DNA of 64,000 bases, taken from Pseudaeromonas sharmana. GTDB taxonomy: Bacteria; Pseudomonadota; Gammaproteobacteria; Enterobacterales; Aeromonadaceae. Location of the stretch: positions 1-64,000 of the forward strand of contig NZ_JBHSAF010000014.1 in the NCBI RefSeq assembly GCF_042649925.1. The letters are read 5' to 3'. The position numbers were made by a program, and so were the translations under genes. Positions 49,704 through 59,200 of the stretch are shown piece by piece. The number at the start of each line of letters is the position of its first letter. Position 1 is the stretch's first letter. The notes beneath the pieces are model-generated. The model worked only from the letters and a program-made list of their open reading frames with translations, made no database searches and had not been told where the DNA came from.

Positions 49704-52700
49704 CGATGCGCGGCAAGTTTAAATCGATGACCATGGTCAACTGGAACGGCTTCTTTGCCCGGACCTTCGAGCTTGACCAGTTGGTGACCACCCTGTCCGG
49801 TGGCAACGGCGCCGGTAAATCGACCACCATGGCGTCGCTGATCACGGCGTTGATTCCCGATCAGACGCTGCTGCATTTTCGCAATACCACCGAGGCGGGC
49901 AGCTCCAGTGCCAGCCGCGACAAGGGGCTGTATGGCAAGCTGCAACGCGGCCACTGCTATTCGTTGATCGATGTCCGCAACTCCCGCGACCAGCGCATCT
50001 GGGTCGGGGTGCACCTGGAACAGGTGGCAAACCGTGACAACAAGGTCAACATCACGCCATTTGCGCTGCTGGAGGTCCCCGAGGGCATAGTGCCCACCGA
50101 TCTGCTGCTGGAACGCCTCGACGATGACAAGGCCAAGGTGCGCGCCTTTACCGATCTGCGCAAAGCCGCCGCCGAGCTCGGCGCCCTCAAGGTCGCCAAG
50201 TTCAATTCGGTGACCGATTATCACAACTTCATGTTCGAGTACGGCATCTTGCCGAAGAAGCTGCGCGATCAAAAAGACCGCTCCCGCTTCTACCGCCTGA
50301 TCGAGGCGTCGCTGTATGGCGGCATTTCGTCGTCGATCACCCGTTCACTGCGTGAATACCTGCTGCCGGAGAACTCCGGCGTACGCAAGGCGTTCCAGGA
50401 CATGGAGGCGGCGATCTACGAGAACCGCCGCACCCTGGATGCGATTCGTGAAACCCAGTCGCAACGCGATCTGTTCCGCAACCTGATCACCGAAACCACC
50501 CACTATGTGGCGGCCGATTACATGCGCAACAGCACCGAGAAGTCCCGGCTCTCCGAAACGGCACTTGGTGCGCGTCGTCAGTTGCAGGACAAGCACCGCC
50601 TGTTGCGCGAAGAGAAGCAGCGCGCCATCTATCTGGCCGAAGAGGCCGAGCAGATGCAGGCGCGCGAGAAGCACCTGACCGACGAGCTGGAGGCGGCATC
50701 CGAGCAGTTGGCCCGCGTGATCAACGCCGTGGCCCTCGGCAAGAAGATCGGCCAGTACCGGGAAGATGTCGGCGAGCTGCAGGCGCGGCTGGAAGAGCAG
50801 TTGGCCATCGTCGAGGAGATCGGCGAGCAGAAGGCCGAGCTGGAGCAGAAAAAACAGCTGACTGACAGCGAAGTTGACAGCCTGAAAAGCCAGCTGGCCG
50901 ATTACCAGCAGGCGCTGGATGTGCAGCAGACCCGAGCCATCCAGTACCGGCAGGCGATCAAGGCGCTGGACACGGCGCGCGAGCTCTGTGCGCGGCCCGA
51001 TCTGGATGTCACCGGGGTGGCGCGTGAGCAGAGCCAGTTCAAGGAGCGCGAGCGCCAGTTGACCGAGGCGCTGCTGCAAGCCCAGCAACGCCTGAATCTG
51101 GCCCGCACCGCCGCCGGCCAATACGATGCGGCGCTGGCGCTGCTGACCGGTGTCGTCGGCGATGTCGCGCGTGATGAGGCGTATGCCCGTGCTGAGCAGG
51201 TGCTGCGCCAGGGGCATCAGGCGCGGGATCTGCAAGCCCGCGGCGAGACGATTCAGCGTGCGCTCAGCGATCTGCAGCGCGAGCAGGAGCAGCTACAACA
51301 GCTGCAACGGGTGCAGCAGAGTCTGCAACAGCAGCACCAGCTGAGCGTTAACCAGGATCTGGCCGACGACGCGGCGCTGGAGCTGGCCGCCGAGCAGCAA
51401 CAGGCGCGTCTGGATGAGGCCGCCGATCAGCTGGATGCCGGCCGTCAGCAGATGGCGCAGTCCGAGCAGCAGGTGACGCAGGATCGCAGCCGCATCGAAC
51501 AGTTGAAGAAGCTGGCTCCGGCCTGGCTGGTGGCCCAGGAGAAACTGGACAAGCTGCGCGAACTCAGTGGCGAGCCGCTGGAAAATCCCCAGGCGGTCTC
51601 CCAGGCGATGCACAAGGCGCTGGAGCAGGAGCGTCAAGCCGAAGCCGAGAAGAATCGGCTGCAACAGCGCAAGCTGGAGCTAGAGGCGCAGATCCGCCGT
51701 CTGCAGAATGTTGGCGGTGAAGTGGATGAGCGCCTCTCCCGCGTCAGCGAACAGCTGGATGGCGTGTTGCTGGCCGATGTTTACGATGACATCAGTATCG
51801 ACGATGCGCCTTACTATTCGGCGCTGTACGGGCCGGCGCGGGCGGCGATTGTTGTCGCCGATCTGGATGCCGCCGTCGAGCGGCTGCAGGCCCTGGACGA
51901 CGTGCCGGATGATCTCTACCTGATCCAGGGCAATCCGGAGTCATTTGATGAGGATCTGCTCGCAGCGACCGAGCTGACCCAGGCGCTGGTGGTGCGCAGC
52001 AGCCAGCGGCAACTGCGCTATTCGCGCTACCCCAAGGTACCGCTGTTTGGCCGTGCCGCCCGCGAGCAGCGGGTCGACGCATTGGAGCAGGAGCGCGAGG
52101 CGCTGATCGATGCCTATGCCACCGCCGCGTTCGAACAACAAAAACACAGCCGTACTTACCACCATTTCAGCCAGTTTATCGCCGAGCACCTGAGCGTAGC
52201 CTTCGAGTCCGACCCGGAGGCCGAACTGGAACTGTTGCAGGCGCGGCAACGCGAGCTGCAGGGCCAGCTGGAGCAGTGGCAGCAACGCCAGGCGCAACTG
52301 AAGTCGACACAGGAGCAGGCACGCCAGGCGTTGGTGCTGTTGCAACGGCTGCGCGCCGGCTGGCATCTGCTGACGACCGATGATCTGCCGGCCCGGTTGC
52401 AGGCCGCCCAGGCGGACTATCAGGCCTGGCAGCAGGCCGGCGATTTCCTGCGCCGCCACGGCGACGCGCTGGATAAGCTGGCGACGCAACTGCACCTGCT
52501 GCGTGAAGATCCGCAGCAGCTGGCGGCGTTGCAAGCCGCCGCCAGTGACGCCGAACAGCAGCTGGCGCTGGTGCGCCGGCAGAGTTTTGCGCTGGATGAG
52601 CTGCTGGCGCGCAGCAGCCACTTTGCCTATCAGGATGCCGAGGCGATGCTCGGCCAGACCTCGGAGATCAGCGAGCGGCTGAAGGCCAAGCTGGCCGATG

Positions 52701-54151
52701 CCGAGCTGGCGCGCCGCCAGCTGACCGAAGCGGTCAACCAGATTGGCTCACGTTTTACCGAGGCGATGCAGGTGCGCACCGCACTGCAATCCGGTCTCGA
52801 TGCCAAGCGCCAGACCCTGGGCGAGTTCGAGCAGGAGCTGGGGCTGATGGGGCTGACGGTAACGCCGGACATGGAAGAGAAGGCCCGCGAGCACAAGCGC
52901 GAGGTCGAGGAGCAGCTGGTGCGTACCCGCTCCCGGCGTACCCAGGCCGAGGCCCAGTTCCAGGTCTGTCGCCGTGATATTGACAGCATCCAGGGGCGTC
53001 TGGCCCACGAGGGCAAGGATTACAAGCTGGCGCGCAAGCTGCTGGTCAACCACAAGCAGAGCTGGAACCGGGTGCTGCGCCTGGCGCGCGACAACGATGT
53101 CGAAAAACGCCTCAATCGCCGCGAGCTGGCGTACCTGGATGCCGATGAACTGCGCTCCATGTCGGACAAGGCGCTCGGGGCCTTGCGTCAGGCGGTGGCC
53201 CATGAGGACGAACTGCGCGACGCGCTGCGGCTGTCGGAAGGCAATCGCAACACCGAGCAGAAGGTGGCCTTCTATGTCACCGTCTATCGCTACCTCAAGG
53301 ATCGCATCCGTCACGACATCATCCGCTCCGACGATCCGGTCGAGGCGATCGAGGAGATGGAGATCGAACTGTCGCGGCTGGCCGACGAGCTCAAGCAGCG
53401 TGAAGCGCATCTGTCGCTGAGCTCCACCGAAGTGGCGGCCAAGATCACCAACATCATCCGCCGCGAGCAGAACCGTATTCGCGTGCTGAACCAGGGGCTG
53501 CAGAACATCGCATTCGGCCAGGTGCGTGGCGTGCGGTTGAACGTCAATGTGCGCGATGCCTATGCCCGTCTGCTGATGGCGCTCGGCGATCAGGCGATGA
53601 TGCACCAGGACCTGTTCGCCGATGGCGAGATGACCTTCTCCGAGGCGATGGCCAAGCTGTTCCAGCGCCTGAACCCGCACATCGATCAGGGCGAGCGCAG
53701 CTTCCAGGTGCTCGGCGAGGCGCTGCTCGATTACCGCAACTACCTGGAGCTGGAGATCGAGGTGCAGCGTGGCGTCGATGGCTGGTTGCGTGCCGAGAGC
53801 GGCGCCCTGTCGACCGGCGAGGCAATCGGGACCGGTCAGGCGATCCTGCTGATGGTGCTGCAGAGCTGGGAAGAGGAGGCCAAGCGCCTGCGCGCCAAGG
53901 ACATAGAGCCATGCCGGCTGCTGTTCCTCGACGAAGCGGCCCGTTTGGATGCCAAGTCGATTGCCACCCTGTTCGAGCTGTGCGAACGCCAGGATATGCA
54001 GTTGTTGATTGCCGCCCCGGAGAACATCAGTCCGGAGAAGGGCACCACCTACAAGCTGATCCGCAAGGTGCATGGCAAGCAGGAGCATGTGCATGTCGTC
54101 GGCCTGCGTGGCTTTGGCTATGTCAGCGGCGATGAACGGATCAGCGCGTAA
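49700..54151 (+). CDS. mukB: chromosome partition protein MukB (SMC-like ATPase)
   Basis: A 1483-residue condensin ATPase that organises and segregates the chromosome. The N-terminal head has Walker A GGNGAGKS at residues 34-41. Two very long coiled-coil arms, rich in Glu/Gln/Leu/Arg heptads, surround the hinge (about residues 680-800, YDDISIDDAPYYSALYGPARAAIVV). The C-terminal head supplies the signature LSTGEAIGTG (1370-1379) and Walker B LLFLDEAARLD, with Asp1411 and Glu1412. E. coli MukB has 1486 residues. All ATPase motifs are intact. Codon use in the coiled coils is rich in GC. A strong terminator follows. Confidence 0.98.
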   Translation: MTMRGKFKSMTMVNWNGFFARTFELDQLVTTLSGGNGAGKSTTMASLITALIPDQTLLHFRNTTEAGSSSASRDKGLYGKLQRGHCYSLIDVRNSRDQRIWVGVHLEQVANRDNKVNITPFALLEVPEGIVPTDLLLERLDDDKAKVRAFTDLRKAAAELGALKVAKFNSVTDYHNFMFEYGILPKKLRDQKDRSRFYRLIEASLYGGISSSITRSLREYLLPENSGVRKAFQDMEAAIYENRRTLDAIRETQSQRDLFRNLITETTHYVAADYMRNSTEKSRLSETALGARRQLQDKHRLLREEKQRAIYLAEEAEQMQAREKHLTDELEAASEQLARVINAVALGKKIGQYREDVGELQARLEEQLAIVEEIGEQKAELEQKKQLTDSEVDSLKSQLADYQQALDVQQTRAIQYRQAIKALDTARELCARPDLDVTGVAREQSQFKERERQLTEALLQAQQRLNLARTAAGQYDAALALLTGVVGDVARDEAYARAEQVLRQGHQARDLQARGETIQRALSDLQREQEQLQQLQRVQQSLQQQHQLSVNQDLADDAALELAAEQQQARLDEAADQLDAGRQQMAQSEQQVTQDRSRIEQLKKLAPAWLVAQEKLDKLRELSGEPLENPQAVSQAMHKALEQERQAEAEKNRLQQRKLELEAQIRRLQNVGGEVDERLSRVSEQLDGVLLADVYDDISIDDAPYYSALYGPARAAIVVADLDAAVERLQALDDVPDDLYLIQGNPESFDEDLLAATELTQALVVRSSQRQLRYSRYPKVPLFGRAAREQRVDALEQEREALIDAYATAAFEQQKHSRTYHHFSQFIAEHLSVAFESDPEAELELLQARQRELQGQLEQWQQRQAQLKSTQEQARQALVLLQRLRAGWHLLTTDDLPARLQAAQADYQAWQQAGDFLRRHGDALDKLATQLHLLREDPQQLAALQAAASDAEQQLALVRRQSFALDELLARSSHFAYQDAEAMLGQTSEISERLKAKLADAELARRQLTEAVNQIGSRFTEAMQVRTALQSGLDAKRQTLGEFEQELGLMGLTVTPDMEEKAREHKREVEEQLVRTRSRRTQAEAQFQVCRRDIDSIQGRLAHEGKDYKLARKLLVNHKQSWNRVLRLARDNDVEKRLNRRELAYLDADELRSMSDKALGALRQAVAHEDELRDALRLSEGNRNTEQKVAFYVTVYRYLKDRIRHDIIRSDDPVEAIEEMEIELSRLADELKQREAHLSLSSTEVAAKITNIIRREQNRIRVLNQGLQNIAFGQVRGVRLNVNVRDAYARLLMALGDQAMMHQDLFADGEMTFSEAMAKLFQRLNPHIDQGERSFQVLGEALLDYRNYLELEIEVQRGVDGWLRAESGALSTGEAIGTGQAILLMVLQSWEEEAKRLRAKDIEPCRLLFLDEAARLDAKSIATLFELCERQDMQLLIAAPENISPEKGTTYKLIRKVHGKQEHVHVVGLRGFGYVSGDERISA

Positions 54152-54184
54152 GCGGCATAAACCGTACTGAGCCGGTCATCAAAG

Positions 54185-54212
54185 AAGGCCACCGTGAAGG
54201 TGGCCTTTTTGT
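54185..54212 (+). terminator. cmoM-mukFEB terminator
   Basis: A 9-base stem (AAGGCCACC / GGTGGCCTT) with a 5-base loop and a T5 tail, 34 bases after mukB. Confidence 0.93.
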
Positions 54213-54606
54213 CTGTCAACGATGACAGGCGGGTGGAAATAATGCGCAGGCACTGCCTTGGCTGTGTATCAGCTTGATGTTGTCACAGCGCTAATTTGCT
54301 GTGCCGGTGTGCAGTGCTTTTATTCAACTAATTGATAATAAAGATATTTATTATTTTATGTTGCGCAGGCGTTATTTTGCCGGACCAGGAGTCCAACGCA
54401 GATTAATATATTGGTGCAGTGCAAACAGGTTATTCCCGTCGCTACAACGGGGTTTGGGATGGTGAAGTGTAGCTAAAGAATCGACAGCGGCATGGCGGTG
54501 GTAGCCGGGCTGGACGGTTCGACCCGAGGGTTACCCGCGCAGGTGTGCCGGGGAGGGCAAGACGAGTGCAGAGCACATAAGGAGCTGATCGGCGTTGAAC
54601 TCGGCT
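54213..54606. other. unassigned intergenic region
   Basis: About 390 bases between two terminators hold no gene I can support. The left part is AT-rich and contains a perfect palindrome (ATAATAAA-GATA-TTTATTAT, 54335-54354). The right part (54480-54600) shifts abruptly to G-rich, repeat-poor sequence with a 38-codon ORF (54492-54608) lacking a good ribosome site. It resembles none of RNase P RNA, tmRNA, 6S RNA or 4.5S RNA as I know them. Confidence 0.5.
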
Positions 54607-54634
54607 AAAACAACGGGACCCGTAGGTCCCGTTG
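54607..54634 (-). terminator. terminator of the NhaD-type gene
   Basis: A 10-base stem (CAACGGGACC / GGTCCCGTTG) with a 4-base loop; on the minus strand it is followed by TTTTAG. It lies 28 bases past the antiporter stop codon. Confidence 0.9.
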
Positions 54635-54662
54635 GCATCCGTGCGACTGCGTCAGGTTCGAT

Positions 54663-55985
54663 TCAGGCGTCGCGCTGCACCGGCTGGCTGATTTGCACAT
54701 CACTATTATGGTCTTTATGGGGCGCGTGGGGGTGCCAACCGACCAGGGCCAGCAGCACGAAGAAGCCGACAACATAGGCCAGCGCCACATGCCAGCCGTG
54801 ACGCAGCCACTGCACAGCAGAGCGCGCCTGGGGGTACATGTTGGAGAGGGCAACCCCGGCCGAGGAGCCAAACCACAGCATGGAGCCGCCGAAACCGACC
54901 GCGTAGGCCAGCATGCCCCAGTCATAGCCACCCTGTTCCAGACACAGCTTGGTCAGCGGGATATTGTCGAACACCGCCGAGATAAAGCCCAGGCTGAAGG
55001 TGGTGAGCCAGGAGGCAGGTGGCAGCTCGTCAACCGGCATTAACGAGGCGCAGGTGACCAGCGCCACCAGAAAGATGGTGCCGGCCCAGGCGTTTTTCAG
55101 CTCTTCCCAGGGTGTGCGTACGAACAGGGCGCCGAGCAGCAGGGCGATCCAGACGCCGAGCGCCGGGAAGTCGAGGGCATAGTTGGTGACAATCGCCAGC
55201 ACCAGGATCAGGCCAACCACCAGCAAGTGTTTCCATTCCACGCGTTGATTCGCCGGGGCATCGCTGACGATGCGCTGGTATTTATCCTGCTGGAACGAGG
55301 CGATGAGGCCGAAGATCACCAGCGCGACACCGGCGGCGACATAAGCGTGCAGCACATCCCACGGGCTGACGCCGTCGATCCACATCAGGGTAGTCGTGGT
55401 GTCGCCGACCACGGAGCCGGAGCCACCGGCGTTGCTGGCGGCGACAATCGCGGCCAGATAACCGATATGCACCCGCTCGTTGAACACCACAAATGCAATG
55501 GCGCCGCCGATCATCGCCGCGGCGATGTTGTCGAGGAACGAACTGATGACGAAAATCATCACCAGCAAGACGAAGGGGCCCTTCCAGTCATTGGGCAGAA
55601 ACTTCGGCAACACCTTCGGTAAATGGGATTCGTCGAAGTGCTTGGCCAGGATCGCAAAGCCGAACAACAGACCGATCAGGTTCAGCAGGATGCGCCACTC
55701 ACCCTCGCTGCCGCCACCACCGAGCAGGTGATGCCAGAACGAGAAATTGTCCAGCAGACTGTATTTGGCCAGCAGGATGGTGCCGAGACCAGCCAGCGCG
55801 ACCCACATGGTGTAGTGGTGCAGCAGCGCCACGCCCAGCAGCGTCAGCGCGAACAGAATGAACTCGATGCGGATCCCGCCCGGGGCCAATAATACATCGG
55901 CCAGTGACGTGGCACTGGCCGGGGCAGAACACAGCAAGCTGACGCCGACGAATGCCAGCAGCAGACGACCAACCCGATGCAACAT
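54663..55985 (-). CDS. NhaD-type Na+/H+ antiporter (ion transporter superfamily)
   Basis: A 440-residue inner-membrane protein with about 12 spans preceded by a cleavable-looking signal (LLCSAPASA-TSL). Landmarks are FVISSFLDNIAAAMIGGAIAFVVF, AAIVAASNAGGSGSVVGDTTTTLMWIDGVSPWDVLHAY, and ISAVFDNIPLTKLCLEQGGYDW, all of which fit NhaD and the related ArsB/CitM fold. NhaD antiporters expel Na+ or Li+ at alkaline pH, but citrate-type carriers have similar motifs, so the ion is inferred. It is the last gene of a leftward run; the DUF2057 gene upstream is separated by 65 bases. Confidence 0.82.
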   Translation of the reverse strand: MLHRVGRLLLAFVGVSLLCSAPASATSLADVLLAPGGIRIEFILFALTLLGVALLHHYTMWVALAGLGTILLAKYSLLDNFSFWHHLLGGGGSEGEWRILLNLIGLLFGFAILAKHFDESHLPKVLPKFLPNDWKGPFVLLVMIFVISSFLDNIAAAMIGGAIAFVVFNERVHIGYLAAIVAASNAGGSGSVVGDTTTTLMWIDGVSPWDVLHAYVAAGVALVIFGLIASFQQDKYQRIVSDAPANQRVEWKHLLVVGLILVLAIVTNYALDFPALGVWIALLLGALFVRTPWEELKNAWAGTIFLVALVTCASLMPVDELPPASWLTTFSLGFISAVFDNIPLTKLCLEQGGYDWGMLAYAVGFGGSMLWFGSSAGVALSNMYPQARSAVQWLRHGWHVALAYVVGFFVLLALVGWHPHAPHKDHNSDVQISQPVQRDA

Positions 55986-56050
55986 GCTTTTTGCTCCTTG
56001 TTATAGTCAGGCGGCGCTCTTTCCGGCGCCGCACTGTGGGTATGACTCTT

Positions 56051-56746
56051 TTATTGCTCGGAGATAATCCAGTGCTGGAAGTCTTTACGCGTCTTGGCGT
56101 CGGCTTGCAGGTACCAGTATTTAAGCATCTCCAGCGTTTGTGCCGCAGGTTGCACCGTTGCCGAAGGTTGCACCGTTGCGGTTGTGGCCGTCGATGCTGC
56201 GGCTGCGGTCACTGTGGTTCCCGCTGTTGCGGCGGCAGCCGTGGTGGCCGTTACGGTTGGCGCGCTGATCTGCTGGAAAGCCTTGCCCTGTTCGGTCAGC
56301 TCCTGCTGATAATCACGTCCAATCTGTAACCCCTGTTTCTTTGGCATCACGAAGGAGTCTACCGCGACAGGCTGGTTGGTTTTTTTGTTGATGACCACAA
56401 TTTTTTGCTGCTGCAAAAACTTCTCGGCTTCTTCATAGTTGCGCGGATAGGTAAATTGCATGGCCAGCATGTCATCGCTCTGCAGGTCGAGGTTGTAAAC
56501 AATCGGCTCGCCGCGGATGAGTCGCGTCTCGCTCTGATCGCGGAAACTGCCTTCAAACTGCAGTACCAGCTGGTGTTTGCCGGCGGCCAGGGTCAATTGG
56601 CGCGCATTGACCAGTTTGCCTTCAGTCGGCTTGCCATCGATTAACTGCAAGACATAGGGGCGGGCGATGTCGAAACTGGCGGCGTTGGCGATCTGACTGG
56701 ATAGCAGCGCCATGCAGCTGGTAACGAGGATGACAAGGTAACGCAT
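56051..56746 (-). CDS. DUF2057 exported protein (YccT/CsgI-like)
   Basis: A 231-residue periplasmic protein with a Sec signal peptide of about 22 residues (SSQIANA-ASF). The DUF2057 domain covers about residues 23-155 (FDIARPYVLQLIDGKPTEGKL, QLTLAAGKHQLVLQFEGSFRD). E. coli YccT (CsgI) is reported to inhibit curli subunit assembly; no curli genes are in this window. Unusually, the C-terminal half contains an Ala/Thr-rich stretch of about 45 residues (from TVTATTAAAAT to ATVQPSATVQP) before a helix-like end. The ATG at 56746 has GGAG upstream. Confidence 0.85.
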   Translation of the reverse strand: MRYLVILVTSCMALLSSQIANAASFDIARPYVLQLIDGKPTEGKLVNARQLTLAAGKHQLVLQFEGSFRDQSETRLIRGEPIVYNLDLQSDDMLAMQFTYPRNYEEAEKFLQQQKIVVINKKTNQPVAVDSFVMPKKQGLQIGRDYQQELTEQGKAFQQISAPTVTATTAAAATAGTTVTAAAASTATTATVQPSATVQPAAQTLEMLKYWYLQADAKTRKDFQHWIISEQ

Positions 56747-56825
56747 AAACACTCCTTTGTACTGGGGCCAGAACGGCTGCCCTGATTCTACCTTTTTGCT
56801 CGCTGACGGCAATCCGGCCGAGCGC

Positions 56826-58892
56826 TTATTCTATCTGCTGCTTGAAGGGCGGCAGCGAGGCAAGCAGGCTGCGACCATAGCTGCGTGTCAGCACCCGCCG
56901 GTCCAACAAAACGATGCGCCCCTCATCCTGCTCCTGACGGATCAGACGGCCACAGGCCTGAATCAGCTTGCGCGAGGCCTCTGGTACCGCAATTTGCAAG
57001 AAGGGGTTACCACCGCGTCGCGTGACGGCTTCGGCCAGCGCCGCTTCGATCGGCGAATCAGGAACGGCGAAGGGCAGCTTGGTGATGACCAGGTTGGTTA
57101 ACTGCTGCCCCGGCAAATCGAGCCCTTCGGAAAAACTGCCGGTGCCCAGCAAGATACTGGGGGTGCCTTGATCGCAGCGCTCACGATGCAGATGCAGCAA
57201 TGCCTGTCGGGAGGCTTCCCCCTGGACCAGGAGGCTGAAGCCGGCTTCGCGAAGCCCAGCAGCCACCTCCTGCATCTGCCAATAAGAGGCAAACAGGATC
57301 AGACTGGCCATTTGCTTATGTAGAAAGCGCGGCAAGGTCGCAATCAGTTCGCGGGTATACTCGGCATCCGTCGGTTCACAACGCATCTGTGGGATTAACA
57401 GGGTGGCGCGTTGGTAATCAAACGGTGATTTGAGCCTCAGTAGCTGGGCGTCGTCCTCCGGGTAGATGCCGGCCTGGCGGCAAAAATAGTCAAAACTGTT
57501 CAGCGCCGTCAGCGTCGCCGACAGGACGATGGCCCCGGCACAGCGGTTCCAGAGGTGATGCTTGAGCCAGGCGGCCATCTCCAGTGGTACCGCCTGCAAC
57601 AGATACTCTTTGCGTTCGGGATGGGCTATCCACTTGGCGACCGGGCGCGTGTCCGAGTCCGCGAGCAGCAGTTCCCACAAATCAAGCAGACTCTGCGCGC
57701 GTAATAAGGAGGCGGCAACCTCACTCATCGCCGCTTCCAGTGTCCGAGCCGCACGGCCGGTCTCCTTGGCATGTTCGGCCAGTGCGCCCTGTATCCGATC
57801 GAGGAGTCGGTTCAATTGGCGTAACGGCTCTAATCCGGCTCGCAGAATTGGCTGCAGCTCATCAGGTAAGACGCCGTGCTCAAACCGATGGATCTCCGCG
57901 TCTGCAAACCAGTGGCTCTGCGCCTTGAGCACCTGCTGCAGTTGTTTGTAGTCGGCCAATAACATCTGAACCTGGTTGTTCAACTGCTCATTCAGCTTCT
58001 GCACCAGGCTGTTCTGCACTAACTTGGTGATTTCATCCCCCATTTGGGGCAATTTTTGCATCCAGAGCAGATCTTGGCGTAACGCAGTCTGGGCCGATGC
58101 CTGGTCTCGGGCGATCACAGGCAGATGGTGCGCTTCATCAATGACGTAAAAACACTCCTCCGGTGGCGGCAGTATGACCCCCCCTCCTAACCGCAAATCG
58201 GCCAGCAGCAGGGCATGGTTTACCACCAGAACATCTTGTTGTTCCAGATCGCGCCGTGCACGGTGGAACGGACACGCCTGATGAGAGGGGAACAGGGGGG
58301 TACAACTGTGAGATTGGCAGCTGATCGCTTCCCAGTGCGCGTCGGCGATGGGGGTGGGCCAACCGTCACGATCGCCTTCCCAACTGCCGGCATGCCAGGC
58401 ATCCAGCAGGGATTGGTACAGCGCCTGTGAAGTTGCATCGGGCTTAAAATCCAGCCAGTCACCGAAGGACAACTGCTCCTGTGGTTGTGCCTGGGCATCG
58501 ACCCGCTGTTGCAGGCGGACGATGCAGCAGTAGCGTTGACGTCCCTTGACCAAACGGTAACGCAGCGGCGAGTCGCTGACCTGGCTAAACAGAGGTAAAT
58601 CCTTGTTTATCAGCTGTTCTTGCAACGAGAGCGTCGCGGTGGATAGCACCAGGCGCTTGTTTTGCAGCATGGCGGCGGGAATGGCGCCTTGCAGATAGGC
58701 CAGTGACTTGCCGATGCCGGTGCCGGCTTCGGCAATCAACAGGCGATGCGGCCCCCCTTGTTCTCCACACAGGGTTTTGACAATTTCGGCGACCAGATAG
58801 TTTTGCTCTTTTCTTGGCACGAAAGCTGCAAGTTTCTGGCTGAGCCGCCGATAGTTCTGCGAAACGGTTGTCTTGATAGCCGAAACAGGCAT
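56826..58892 (-). CDS. dinG: ATP-dependent DNA helicase DinG
   Basis: A 688-residue XPD/Rad3-like helicase of superfamily 2 that unwinds DNA 5' to 3', and is active on R-loops and G-quadruplexes. Walker A is AGTGIGKS (56-63) and the DEAH box lies at 252-255. The Fe-S cluster ligands are visible as Cys122/123, Cys192, Cys197 and Cys207 (CQSHSCTPLFPSHQAC). Motif VI is in IQACGRLIRQEQDEG. The length and layout match DinG (716 in E. coli) rather than shorter YoaA. The GGAG about 7 bases upstream supports the ATG at 58892. Confidence 0.92.
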   Translation of the reverse strand: MPVSAIKTTVSQNYRRLSQKLAAFVPRKEQNYLVAEIVKTLCGEQGGPHRLLIAEAGTGIGKSLAYLQGAIPAAMLQNKRLVLSTATLSLQEQLINKDLPLFSQVSDSPLRYRLVKGRQRYCCIVRLQQRVDAQAQPQEQLSFGDWLDFKPDATSQALYQSLLDAWHAGSWEGDRDGWPTPIADAHWEAISCQSHSCTPLFPSHQACPFHRARRDLEQQDVLVVNHALLLADLRLGGGVILPPPEECFYVIDEAHHLPVIARDQASAQTALRQDLLWMQKLPQMGDEITKLVQNSLVQKLNEQLNNQVQMLLADYKQLQQVLKAQSHWFADAEIHRFEHGVLPDELQPILRAGLEPLRQLNRLLDRIQGALAEHAKETGRAARTLEAAMSEVAASLLRAQSLLDLWELLLADSDTRPVAKWIAHPERKEYLLQAVPLEMAAWLKHHLWNRCAGAIVLSATLTALNSFDYFCRQAGIYPEDDAQLLRLKSPFDYQRATLLIPQMRCEPTDAEYTRELIATLPRFLHKQMASLILFASYWQMQEVAAGLREAGFSLLVQGEASRQALLHLHRERCDQGTPSILLGTGSFSEGLDLPGQQLTNLVITKLPFAVPDSPIEAALAEAVTRRGGNPFLQIAVPEASRKLIQACGRLIRQEQDEGRIVLLDRRVLTRSYGRSLLASLPPFKQQIE

Positions 58893-59200
58893 ACGGAGGT
58901 CTCCGGAAACTCGATGACGGGCAGTATAACGCTCTGTGAGACAGCTAACAAAAAGCGAAATCTCTTATTGAGAAAGAGCTTCATATAAAGCTCTGAGCAA
59001 GCAGCGAAAAGTGATAAATAAATGAGCAATGGCTTTTAAAAACAAACAATTATGCTACGGACAACGCCAACGCCGAATAGTTCATTTTTTTCTGTTGCTC
59101 GCTTCACATTTTGTGTGCTAGGCTCGTTCGAGAGTGATGGAAACGTCACTTCCACAGGGAATATAAGGACTTAGTGTTTAATTTCAGTAGGCAAATGAAT
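58893..59200. promoter_or_regulatory. divergent dinG/porin promoter region
   Basis: This 308-base region contains no gene. The porin promoter is probably TTGCTC (59095-59100) with TAGGCT (59119-59124), spacing 18. The transcript then has a leader of about 70 bases. No LexA box (CTGT-N8-ACAG) near dinG was seen. The AT-rich stretch at 59010-59090 may bind H-NS or OmpR-type regulators. Confidence 0.45.

Noticed and set aside
52748..54094. A 448-codon minus-strand ORF across the mukB C-terminal region
   Set aside because: Low-complexity Gln/Leu/His-rich shadow of the GC-rich coiled-coil and head codons. mukB in the forward frame has intact ATPase motifs.
54480..54600. tRNA-like T-arm (GGTTCGACCC) in the mukB-NhaD gap
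   Set aside because: The flanking bases do not form the required 5-base stem and no acceptor or anticodon arm can be drawn.
54492..54608. A 38-codon ORF in the mukB-NhaD gap
   Set aside because: No ribosome site and unusual residue composition. It ends inside the next terminator; kept only as part of the unexplained gap.
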